A stretch of 17,083 bases of DNA from Deltaproteobacteria bacterium UBA5205 (GTDB lineage Bacteria; Desulfobacterota; Syntrophorhabdia; Syntrophorhabdales; Syntrophorhabdaceae): contig DHVP01000010.1 in the NCBI GenBank assembly GCA_002412715.1, forward strand, positions 54,804-71,886. The letters run 5' to 3'. The notes under the pieces are model-generated. The model was not told the origin of the DNA, did not search any database, and saw only the letters and a list, made by a program, of their open reading frames with translations. A program made the translations under genes and the position numbers. Shown piece after piece: positions 1 through 6,388 of this stretch. Every line of letters begins with the position of its first letter. Positions within the stretch are counted from its first letter, which is position 1.

Positions 1-1
1 C

Positions 2-1219
2 ATGGAGACCATGCAGAAGGTGGCCGTCCGCAATGACCTCGTCTGTCTCCTCCACGAAAAACCCTATGCGGGGATCAATGGATCGGGGAAGCACAACAAC
101 TGGTCCCTTTCGACGGATGACGGCGTAAACCTCCTGGAACCGGGCAGCACACCCAGCGAGAACGTTCAGTTCCTTCTCTTCCTGAGCGCGATGGTCAAGG
201 CTGTTGACACCCATGCGGATATCTTGCGGGCAACCTGCGCAACCGCCGGAAACGACCACCGTCTTGGAGCCAATGAAGCCCCGCCCGCCATCGTCTCCAT
301 TTTCATGGGCGAAGAGTTGACAGAGATACTCGAAAAGATCGCGAAAGGCGAAAAGACATCGTCGAGGGGAGAGCAATTCGTCAGCGTGGGCGTCGATACG
401 CTTCCGATGATACCCAGAGACAACACGGACCGTAACAGGACCTCGCCCTTTGCCTTCACGGGCAACAAGTTCGAGTTCAGGATGGTTGGTTCGGCACAGT
501 CGATCGCCGGGTCGAATGTGACATTGAATACCATAGCAGCGGAAGCCCTCGATGAGATGGCCACGCGGCTGGAAAAGACAAAAGACAAGACCGCGGAAGC
601 CGCCGCAATTATACGGGATATCTGGAAGAAACACAACCGGGTGATCTTTAACGGGAACAACTACTCTGAAGAGTGGCTGAAAGAAGCCGAGAACAGAGGT
701 CTTCCCAATATCGGGAACGCCGTCGACGCACTGAAGGCATTCGTAACCGAAAAGTCCTTCAAGCTCTTTGAAAAGTACGACGTTCTTTCCCGCAAAGAAC
801 TTCACTCCCGCTATGATATCTACGTTGAGACCTATGCGAAACAGATCAACATCGAGGCCCTCGTCGCCATCGACATGGTCAGGAAGCAATTCCTTCCCGC
901 CGGGCTGGAATATGCCACCTTCCTTGCCGATTCCATTGACGGTCTCAAATCTGTCAAGGGTCCCGCCGCGATTCCCGAGGATATACTGAAAAAGCTCGGC
1001 GTCATTCTCACCTCCGCCTACAAGAACGTCGGCAAACTCGAGGCAGCGGTCGAGAAGGCCCAGGCCATATCAGGGACGGTAAAGCAGGCTGAAAGCTATC
1101 GTGACAAGGTCTTCACGGTAATGCAGGCCCTGCGCGTCGATATCGACAGCCTGGAGAAGCTGGTTCCGGCGGATACGTGGCCGGTTCCGTCTTACACGGA
1201 CCTTCTCTTCAAGCTGTAA
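2..1219 (+). CDS. glnN: Type III glutamine synthetase, C-terminal part (5' end outside window)
   Basis: The cytoplasmic enzyme makes glutamine from glutamate, ammonia and ATP. The visible 405 residues carry hallmark type III motifs: a glutamate-binding block with HEKPYAGINGSGKHNNWS at about residues 18-35, GNDHRLGANEAPPAI at 83-97, and an Arg-rich nucleotide-binding stretch with TDRNRTSPFAFTGNKFEFR shortly after. The rest is a helical C-terminal region typical of the GSIII family. Family members are about 700 residues, so roughly the first 300 lie upstream of the window. The first visible ATG at base 2 is therefore probably internal, not the true start. The reading frame is open to the left edge. 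A strong terminator follows the stop codon. The family identity is secure; the true start cannot be seen. Confidence 0.95.
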   Translation: METMQKVAVRNDLVCLLHEKPYAGINGSGKHNNWSLSTDDGVNLLEPGSTPSENVQFLLFLSAMVKAVDTHADILRATCATAGNDHRLGANEAPPAIVSIFMGEELTEILEKIAKGEKTSSRGEQFVSVGVDTLPMIPRDNTDRNRTSPFAFTGNKFEFRMVGSAQSIAGSNVTLNTIAAEALDEMATRLEKTKDKTAEAAAIIRDIWKKHNRVIFNGNNYSEEWLKEAENRGLPNIGNAVDALKAFVTEKSFKLFEKYDVLSRKELHSRYDIYVETYAKQINIEALVAIDMVRKQFLPAGLEYATFLADSIDGLKSVKGPAAIPEDILKKLGVILTSAYKNVGKLEAAVEKAQAISGTVKQAESYRDKVFTVMQALRVDIDSLEKLVPADTWPVPSYTDLLFKL

Positions 1220-1240
1220 AGCGCCGCGAAAATAACTGAA

Positions 1241-1268
1241 AGGCCGGTCGTGAGACCGGCCTTTTTTG
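1241..1268 (+). terminator. Rho-independent terminator of glnN
   Basis: A perfect 9-bp stem, AGGCCGGTC (1241-1249) with GACCGGCCT (1254-1262), closes a GTGA loop and runs directly into a T tract. It lies 21 bases after the glnN stop. The minus-strand gene ends at 1281, so the same hairpin may act weakly in both directions, although the T tract favours the plus strand. Confidence 0.9.
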
Positions 1269-1280
1269 TCAAAAAAATAC

Positions 1281-3371
1281 CTAAGGAGGTGAAGCGTGCA
1301 GGATGATTCTTGCATCGACAACATAGAGCTCACTGCCGCTGCCCTTGAGAGGATTGAGATCGATCTCACCGATGACGGGGAAATCATGGACGAGGCGACC
1401 CAGCCTTTCGACATAATCACAAACACGTTCCGTTGAGATTTCTCTTTGACCCCGGGTCCCCTCGAGGATGGGATAGCTTCGGATGGCCTTCACCATCAGG
1501 AGGCTCTCCTCCCTCGACACAGGAGCAAGGCAGAAGCTGACATCTTTCAATACCTCGGTGTATATCCCGCCAAGCCCGAACATCACGAGGTGACCGAGCC
1601 CATCGGCCCGGCTTGCCCCCAGAATGACCTCCGTCCCTTCCACCATCCGCTGGACCAGGACACCCCCCCGGGCACCCTCAATGCCCATAAGGTCATGCCA
1701 CGCCGCCTCGGCGCCGCCGGCATCCTTTATCATAAGCCTCACCCCGCCGAGATCGCTCTTGTGCAGAGGCCCGAGGACCTTAATTGCCAGCGGATAGCCC
1801 AAGGTCTTGCAGGCCTTTTTCATTTCCGTGAGGGACAGGGCCTCGGCCTGCGGCGGAAAAACAAACCCGGCGTGTTTGAGGACCTGTGTCACGACCTGCG
1901 CCGTCAAAGGACCCGCTTGTCCCTTCAATGCACTCTGTATACCCGCCCGATCATAGTTCGCGAGTTCACCGGATGTCTCAAAAACTGCCGGGCGGCGCAG
2001 CACTTTGCCGAGCGCGCTTCCAAGATTCACCTCATCGGGAAAATAGAAATGTCCGTCATCCGTGAACTCCCTGATCGGCACCGTGCACGTCGTAACGGAA
2101 CTCAGCGCGGGGATAACAGGAATGGGACAATTATTCATCGCCCGGGCAACCTCGTGATAGATCTCCCTGTTGGGGAACATTCCCGGGTTGCCGACCTGTA
2201 TGGCAATGACATCTATCGAGTCCGATTCTTCCTCACCGAGCACCTGAAATATCTCCCGGATCTGGGAGGCCGTCCTTGATGGGAGACAGTCGATGGGGTT
2301 GATAACGGAACTTTCCGGCGGCAGTATACCGCCGAGCCTTCCCCGGGTCTTCTCACCAAGCACCGGCAATACAAGGCCTTGTCTTTCCAGTTCGTCGGTG
2401 AGCATGACACCGGGGCCCCCGGCATCGGTGACCACGCAGGCCCGGTTTCCCTTAAGCCGCCCGCCAGTGCCCAGAAGAGCGCAGGCCACATCGATCATCT
2501 CCATCTTGCTCTTCACCCGTATAATACCCGCCTTGTCAAAGAGGGCCTGAACGGCAGTATCGTCGGTTGCCATGGCGCCAGTATGGCTTGCCGCCGCCCT
2601 TGCGCCGGACGCAAAAACGCCTGACTTGATGCCCACGATGGCACACCCTTTCTCAGTCAGGGCGCGTGCATGCTTCAAGAGGAGTCCCGGTTTTTTCAGT
2701 GACTCGAGGTAGAGCATCAGGATGGGAGATCCTTCAGTGCCATAGTTTTCATCGTAGAGGGCGATGAGGTCCTCAACCCCGATCTGGATGGAGTTCCCTA
2801 CATTTACAACGTTGCAGAAGGACAGCCCGCGCAGGACGGCTTGCTCCATTACGAGATCCACCGTCGCGCCTGAGCCGCTGATAAAATCAATGGACCGCGG
2901 CTTCAGTTCGGGGATGATGCCCGCGAATTTTCCGCTGTACCGGGGCGTCATGAACCCGGAGCAATTCGGTCCGATTATCGTCATCCCAAGACTATCGGCA
3001 ATGGCAAGAAGGCGCCTTTCCTCCTGTCTTCCTTTTTCGTCTTTCTCGCCGAAACCGGCGGAAAGGATGACAACGGCCTTGGTCCCCCTGCGGCCGAGCC
3101 CTTCCAGCGCCTCGGCGACAAATGCAGCCGGTATCGCAATAATGCCAAGTTCGGGCACATCCGGCAGGTCCGATACCGAGGGAAATGTGGGAAGGCCTTT
3201 GACCTGCCCGCCGGGGTTCACCACCCAAAGGGTCCCGTGATAATCATGATCGACAATATTGGCAAGCACCTTCCCGCCGGGCTTGCTGAGGCTTTCGCTG
3301 CCCCCGACGATGACGATGCTTTGGGGTTTGAAGAGCGCATCGTATACGCGTTTTGAACGATCGTCTTTCAC
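1281..3371 (-). CDS. Acyl-CoA synthetase (ADP-forming), fused alpha-beta type
   Basis: This 696-residue cytoplasmic enzyme belongs to the NDP-forming acyl-CoA synthetase family, which interconverts an acyl-CoA, ADP and phosphate with the free acid, CoA and ATP. The order is a CoA-binding Rossmann domain (about 10-135), succinyl-CoA-ligase-like domains (about 145-455, with IIGPNCSGF at 132-140) and a C-terminal ATP-grasp domain (about 480-692). Both phosphoryl-shuttle histidines are present: H263 in ASHTGAMA and H537 in LHKSDLGGVRL. The start is a GTG, chosen because AAGGAAG lies six to seven bases upstream and the N-terminus aligns with the domain. A 22-codon leader ORF overlaps this GTG by four bases. 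In anaerobes such enzymes often recover ATP by substrate-level phosphorylation; the substrate here cannot be told from sequence. Confidence 0.9.
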   Translation of the reverse strand: MKDDRSKRVYDALFKPQSIVIVGGSESLSKPGGKVLANIVDHDYHGTLWVVNPGGQVKGLPTFPSVSDLPDVPELGIIAIPAAFVAEALEGLGRRGTKAVVILSAGFGEKDEKGRQEERRLLAIADSLGMTIIGPNCSGFMTPRYSGKFAGIIPELKPRSIDFISGSGATVDLVMEQAVLRGLSFCNVVNVGNSIQIGVEDLIALYDENYGTEGSPILMLYLESLKKPGLLLKHARALTEKGCAIVGIKSGVFASGARAAASHTGAMATDDTAVQALFDKAGIIRVKSKMEMIDVACALLGTGGRLKGNRACVVTDAGGPGVMLTDELERQGLVLPVLGEKTRGRLGGILPPESSVINPIDCLPSRTASQIREIFQVLGEEESDSIDVIAIQVGNPGMFPNREIYHEVARAMNNCPIPVIPALSSVTTCTVPIREFTDDGHFYFPDEVNLGSALGKVLRRPAVFETSGELANYDRAGIQSALKGQAGPLTAQVVTQVLKHAGFVFPPQAEALSLTEMKKACKTLGYPLAIKVLGPLHKSDLGGVRLMIKDAGGAEAAWHDLMGIEGARGGVLVQRMVEGTEVILGASRADGLGHLVMFGLGGIYTEVLKDVSFCLAPVSREESLLMVKAIRSYPILEGTRGQREISTERVCDYVERLGRLVHDFPVIGEIDLNPLKGSGSELYVVDARIILHASPP

Positions 3372-3436
3372 ATCACACTTCCTTTCACCGGTACGGACTG
3401 TTTCACATCAACCTTTTCATTGCCCCGTACGTACAT
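3368..3436 (-). CDS. Possible 22-codon leader ORF coupled to the acyl-CoA synthetase
   Basis: An ATG at 3436-3434 follows AGGAGGT with nine-base spacing, one of the best ribosome binding sites in the window. It opens 22 codons (beginning MYVRGNEKVDVK) and ends in a TGA that shares GTGA with the GTG start of the synthetase. The geometry suggests translational coupling. The peptide resembles no family I know. It could be a leader peptide, a tiny protein or a chance ORF. Confidence 0.4.
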   Translation of the reverse strand: MYVRGNEKVDVKQSVPVKGSVM

Positions 3437-3455
3437 GGTAAGACCACCTCCTGCG

Positions 3456-3480
3456 GATGATCATTCAGATGATCATAGCA
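3456..3480 (-). promoter_or_regulatory. Candidate extended -10 promoter with tandem ATGATCAT operator
   Basis: On the minus strand TGC-TATGAT (3480-3472) fits an extended -10 element; no good -35 is visible. The nonamer GATGATCAT occurs twice (3456-3464 and 3468-3476) with a 12-base period. Each copy contains the self-complementary ATGATCAT, and one overlaps the -10. This suggests a repressor site controlling the leader ORF and synthetase. No experimental or family evidence names the regulator. Confidence 0.35.
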
Positions 3481-3707
3481 TATAAGGAAAATGCAATCAC
3501 CAGTATGCGTTTGGGGATCGTCGCAGGCCGGAACCGGCGATCATTCTTCAGACTCATCAATCCTTATGGTTGACAGGGGACATGGAATATTTCAAAAATG
3601 GGGCTGGGAGTGAACCGGCGGCAGGTATCTTCCCTGTCTGGTATCGAATACGGTTTTCGGCACGCGTCATATCCGTATCATCAGGGAAAGTGCAAATCAG
3701 TGAGGCC

Positions 3708-4181
3708 TCACAGACCTCCCATTGAGCTGAACTTTCCCACCTTCGGCATGACGAGCCGATAGAAATCGCTGTAGGGCAATTTGATAAGCTCCGTGTGCGA
3801 TCCCGCGTTGAAGGCGATCGTCTCGTCCTCTGCGAGGCCTTCCGCCACGAACACTTCCATCCCGTAAAGGTTACCGAAGGGCGGCATGGCACCTATCTCG
3901 CACTCGGGAAATTTGTACCGGAACTCTTCCTCGTTTGCCAGTTCCACCTTTTGCCCGCCCGTCACACCCTTGAGGAGCCCGAAGTCCACCTTGTGTGATG
4001 CAGGGATGACGGCCATTGCCATCTTTCCATCCACCTTGATCATCACCGTCTTGGCCAATTCCTTTCCGGGGATATGGGCCGAAGCGGCGATTTCCTGAGA
4101 GGTAAAGGCCTGGGAATGGGCAATGGCAACGTACCTGATCTTATTCCCATCCAGAAACTCTTTTAATTTTCTCACCGGCAT
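3708..4181 (-). CDS. YbaK/ProX-family aminoacyl-tRNA deacylase
   Basis: This 157-residue cytoplasmic protein matches the YbaK/prolyl-tRNA-synthetase-associated editing domain, whose members hydrolyse mischarged aminoacyl-tRNAs. Visible family features are the conserved lysine in KELAKTVMIK (K44), the GAMPPFG loop (98-104) and the C-terminal FNAGSHTELIKL strand (124-135). The ATG at 4181 is chosen because AGGAGG lies five bases upstream; an in-frame ATG twelve codons earlier lacks such a site. It is a free-standing domain, not fused to a synthetase. Which tRNA it edits cannot be assigned. The gene looks monocistronic and no strong terminator is evident downstream. Confidence 0.85.
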   Translation of the reverse strand: MPVRKLKEFLDGNKIRYVAIAHSQAFTSQEIAASAHIPGKELAKTVMIKVDGKMAMAVIPASHKVDFGLLKGVTGGQKVELANEEEFRYKFPECEIGAMPPFGNLYGMEVFVAEGLAEDETIAFNAGSHTELIKLPYSDFYRLVMPKVGKFSSMGGL

Positions 4182-4317
4182 AGCCGCCTCCTCGCAAACA
4201 CCGCGTTTTATATACAACTATAGTATAAACACGTCTCGCGATTTTATGAACTGAGGCAGCCACAACACCCTGATATCACAGACCAATAATATGCTTCGGC
4301 AAAAACGAGGCCTAAGC

Positions 4318-4334
4318 GTCTTAAGCGCTAAGAC
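4318..4334 (-). terminator. Weak hairpin just after the decarboxylase-like gene
   Basis: GTCTTA (4318-4323) and TAAGAC (4329-4334) form a 6-bp stem around AGCGC, immediately beyond the minus-strand stop at 4335. A run of five T on the minus strand lies about 20 bases further on. Folding is ambiguous because AAGCG/CGCTT segments recur, so terminator function is only possible. Confidence 0.3.
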
Positions 4335-5144
4335 TCAGAATCGGTGCAGGATCTCACCGCCCGTTATGGTTATTCCCAGGCTGTAGTAGAACGCACCCGT
4401 CACCTCCACGGGACCCAGATCCGCAACCTCTTCGAATTCCGAAGCATGAAACTTCACGTCCCCGTCTCCCACCCACACATCGGCGACCCTCGGGTCCACA
4501 ACCCGGCTCGAGGCGATCTGGTGTATATCCGGTTTCGTGATGTCCTCGATCCCGGGAAAATGGCGCATGAGATAGAATTTCACCGGGGGCACTTCGGAAG
4601 GTTCCGCCTGTCTTTTGAAGACCATTGACCCTTCCACGATACGCTGTGCCTGGGAAACGCAGATGCCTTTCACCTTTGCGCCCGCCTTTTTTCCGCCGAC
4701 CTTCGGGGTGAGATCGTGGAGCCTCGTAAGGTACACTTTGCCCAGCTTTTTCGGAAAACCCTGGAAGAGACCTCTCACGAGGGTAAAGTCGTTGTCAACC
4801 CATATATAGGGTACGTAGTAACCCGGCTGATCCCGGAATTGACAGCTCACCATGACTATGCATTCCTTGTATTGGGAACGCTCGGGATTAATGAAACTGA
4901 GATCGGGATTGGCATCGCTTGCCGATACCCATTCGGTGAACCAGACCACCCCCTCCCCGGGGTTGGGCCCCGGCATAAGCGGCGGCGGGATCAGCTCGCG
5001 CACCTTTTTCTCATCTGCCCTGAAGGTGAGATGAAGTACATCCCCTCCATAATGCCACGGGGGCGGATCGATTATCGCGGACCTCCCCTTCGGGCTCATC
5101 GGAAGCGAGTAGCCTTTCAACGGAAATTCATTACCTGTTCCCAT
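4335..5144 (-). CDS. Acetoacetate decarboxylase-like protein
   Basis: This 269-residue protein belongs to the acetoacetate decarboxylase (ADC) superfamily. Classical members decarboxylate acetoacetate to acetone through a lysine Schiff base. The GFPKKLG motif at 129-135 supplies K132 and K133, equivalent to the Schiff-base lysine and its pKa-lowering neighbour in the clostridial enzyme. E94 in YKECI lies where the family has an active-site acid. The ATG at 5144 is chosen because GGGAGG sits about five bases upstream; an earlier in-frame GTG at 5159 lies inside that ribosome binding site region. The gene is divergent from a HxlR-type regulator. Many ADC-like proteins act on other small acids, so the fold is firm but the substrate is not. 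Confidence 0.85.
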   Translation of the reverse strand: MGTGNEFPLKGYSLPMSPKGRSAIIDPPPWHYGGDVLHLTFRADEKKVRELIPPPLMPGPNPGEGVVWFTEWVSASDANPDLSFINPERSQYKECIVMVSCQFRDQPGYYVPYIWVDNDFTLVRGLFQGFPKKLGKVYLTRLHDLTPKVGGKKAGAKVKGICVSQAQRIVEGSMVFKRQAEPSEVPPVKFYLMRHFPGIEDITKPDIHQIASSRVVDPRVADVWVGDGDVKFHASEFEEVADLGPVEVTGAFYYSLGITITGGEILHRF

Positions 5145-5194
5145 AAAACCTCCCTTCACATTTTATCTCTTCCCACAACCTACCGCCTGGTTCC

Positions 5195-5279
5195 CCCTCA
5201 CCCGCCTTCTTCATCTTCTCCTATAACCTCTTGCCCATCACCCCTCACCTGTCTTCTAGCCTATTGCCCATTACCCTCA
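5195..5279 (-). repeat. Degenerate heptad repeat tract, G-rich on minus strand
   Basis: Read on the minus strand, this spacer is a run of imperfect seven-base units such as GGGTAAT, GGGCAAT, AGGTTAT and GGGCAAG. It is strongly C-rich on the plus strand. It lies in the spacer upstream of the decarboxylase-like gene, and a second tract of the same type occurs at 16298-16332. Unit borders drift, so the limits are approximate. Confidence 0.55.
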
Positions 5280-5291
5280 GTCTCCAACCCG

Positions 5292-5321
5292 TTGACAAAT
5301 GGTACCATACCATAGTTTACT
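5292..5321 (+). promoter_or_regulatory. Candidate sigma-70 promoter of the HxlR gene with embedded palindrome
   Basis: A perfect -35 TTGACA (5292-5297) is followed after 18 bases by TTTACT (5316-5321). The spacer carries the 10-bp palindrome ATGGTACCAT (5299-5308), well placed for an operator. Both elements precede the HxlR start by about 65-90 bases. The -10 match is only four of six. Confidence 0.5.
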
Positions 5322-5352
5322 AAAACAAGTAGTTACAATTATGTTATATAGT

Positions 5353-5365
5353 TATACTGAGTATA
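5353..5365 (+). promoter_or_regulatory. Palindromic operator TATACT-G-AGTATA
   Basis: A perfect 6-1-6 inverted repeat lies between the candidate promoter and the HxlR ribosome binding site, in the spacer shared with the divergent decarboxylase-like gene. HxlR-family dimers commonly bind short dyads near their own promoters, so autoregulation is a reasonable inference. Confidence 0.5.
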
Positions 5366-5383
5366 CCGACAGGGGGAAAAGCA

Positions 5384-5698
5384 ATGGCAGAAGAAACATG
5401 TCCCGTCACCACAACCCTCAGCATTATCGGCGGACGATGGACAATGCTGATACTGAGGGACCTCTTCGGGGGAACCAGACGCTTCGGTGAACTTCGTAAA
5501 TCGCTCGCCGGCATCAGCCCGAGAACATTGTCCGCGCGGCTCAAGTTCCTGGAACAGGAAGGCATTATCGTAAGAAAGGTCTATCCCGAAGTGCCTCCCA
5601 AAGTCGAGTATTCACTTACCGAACGGGAAAGGACCCTGGGCAGGATCATTAAAGGGTTAAAAGACTGGGGAAGAGAACACAGCAGTAAACAGGAATAA
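5384..5698 (+). CDS. HxlR-family winged-helix transcriptional regulator
   Basis: This 104-residue DNA-binding protein shows the HxlR signature: CPV near the N-terminus, IGGRWTMLILRDL, RFGELRKSLAGISPRTLSAR for the recognition helix region, and YPEVPPKVEYSLTE for the wing. Cys6 is kept; in the family member YodB the equivalent cysteine senses quinones and electrophiles. Length is normal for the family (about 100-120). The ATG is preceded by AGGGGG at eight-base spacing. Two palindromes upstream suggest autoregulation, and the divergent decarboxylase-like gene is a likely second target. The inducing signal is not known; redox or electrophile sensing is an inference from Cys6. Confidence 0.93.
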   Translation: MAEETCPVTTTLSIIGGRWTMLILRDLFGGTRRFGELRKSLAGISPRTLSARLKFLEQEGIIVRKVYPEVPPKVEYSLTERERTLGRIIKGLKDWGREHSSKQE

Positions 5699-5740
5699 CC
5701 ATTGCCCTGTCCCCGATACTATTAGCGTTCAACAAATGTC

Positions 5741-5767
5741 TTAAGAATGTCTTAAACAATCCGATAA
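5741..5767 (+). promoter_or_regulatory. Sigma-28 (FliA)-like promoter of the chemotaxis pair
   Basis: TCCGATAA (5760-5767) matches the flagellar sigma-28 -10 consensus GCCGATAA at seven of eight bases. Exactly 11 bases upstream, TTAAGAAT (5741-5748) matches TAAAGTTT at five of eight. The site precedes an exported Cache protein and a chemoreceptor, gene classes often read by sigma-28. A transcript start near 5775 would leave a leader of about 58 bases. Confidence 0.5.
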
Positions 5768-5832
5768 TCAGTCAAAAGCGCTTACGTCATTATGGGTAAT
5801 AACCAGAGAGTTTCATATTATAAGGAGGAAGT

Positions 5833-6297
5833 ATGAAAAGAATGGGTTCTGTAATGCTATGCACGATTTTCTTCTCGCTGGCCTGCTTTGTCATGGCCGG
5901 GTACGTTCAGGCAGCCGGCAATACCGCCGAGGCAAAAGCACTTGTCGACAAGGCCGTTTCCTATGCCAAGGCGAACGGTAAAGACAACACCGTCGCCGAA
6001 ATCAGCAAGCCGAAAGGTCAATTCGACAAGGGCGAGCTTTACGTCTTTGCCTACGATATGACGGCAACCGTGATCGCACATCCGAAAAACCCCAAGATCA
6101 TAGGCAAGAACCTCCTCGAGGTGCCTGATCCTGATGGCAAATTTTTCAGAAAGGATGTAATCAGTCAGGCAAAAACAAAGGGCAACGGCTGGGTCGATTA
6201 CAAGTACTTGAACCCCGAAACAAAAAAGATCGAGCCCAAGACAACGTACTTCGTACGTTCGGGTGACATGATCCTTTGTGCCGGGGCCTACAAATAA
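5833..6297 (+). CDS. Exported single-Cache (sCache_2-type) sensory protein
   Basis: This 154-residue protein has a Sec signal peptide (hydrophobic about 6-24, likely cleaved after VQA at 25-27) and then one small ligand-binding Cache domain. Typical motifs are YVFAYDMTATVIAHP (70-84), DPDGKFFRKD (99-108), GWVDYKYLNP (119-128) and a closing YFVRSGDMILCAGAYK segment. There is no second membrane segment and no signalling domain, so the mature protein should be free in the periplasm. The start follows AAGGAGG at five-base spacing. It lies 87 bases before a chemoreceptor gene in the same direction, which suggests it supplies ligand sensing to that receptor. Family identity is strong; ligand and partner are inferred. 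Confidence 0.88.
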   Translation: MKRMGSVMLCTIFFSLACFVMAGYVQAAGNTAEAKALVDKAVSYAKANGKDNTVAEISKPKGQFDKGELYVFAYDMTATVIAHPKNPKIIGKNLLEVPDPDGKFFRKDVISQAKTKGNGWVDYKYLNPETKKIEPKTTYFVRSGDMILCAGAYK

Positions 6298-6334
6298 CGG
6301 CCCGACCCCGAAAGGGGATCAAAAAGGGGGAAAC

Positions 6335-6388
6335 ATGAAGGGTTTGAATGCTTGCCATCCTCCGGGCACAAGGAGGGTTGATAGATGA
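6335..6388 (+). CDS. Possible 17-codon leader ORF overlapping the chemoreceptor start
   Basis: An ATG with AGGGGG four bases upstream opens MKGLNACHPPGTRRVDR and stops in a TGA sharing ATGA with the chemoreceptor start. The ORF spans the receptor's own AGGAGGG site. This arrangement permits translational coupling. The ORF is very short and unlike any known family, and ATGA overlaps arise easily by chance. Confidence 0.25.
   Translation: MKGLNACHPPGTRRVDR

Noticed and set aside
1296..1436. Plus-strand 46-codon ORF starting GTG after a perfect AAGGAGGTG
   Set aside because: It is antisense to the acyl-CoA synthetase C-terminus. The apparent ribosome binding site is the complement of the final Pro-Pro codons and the stop, so it arises by chance.
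1446..2279. 277-codon plus-strand open frame
   Set aside because: Shadow of the acyl-CoA synthetase on the opposite strand; the peptide is low in family features and rich in His, Arg and Pro as expected of antisense frames.
3527..3538. GCCGG-AA-CCGGC inverted repeat
   Set aside because: Loop of two bases and no T tract; a short GC dyad expected by chance in this composition.
3700..3711. Perfect palindrome GTGAGGCCTCAC at the deacylase stop codon, considered as a terminator
   Set aside because: It has no loop and no T tract on either strand.
3582..3725. 47-codon plus-strand ORF after TTGACAGGGGAC
   Set aside because: It overlaps the deacylase gene end in antisense, its ribosome binding site is too close to the ATG, and the TTGACA lacks a -10.
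5195..5279. CRISPR-like array in the C-rich spacer
   Set aside because: The units are seven bases and contiguous, with no constant repeat and spacer pattern and no cas gene nearby.
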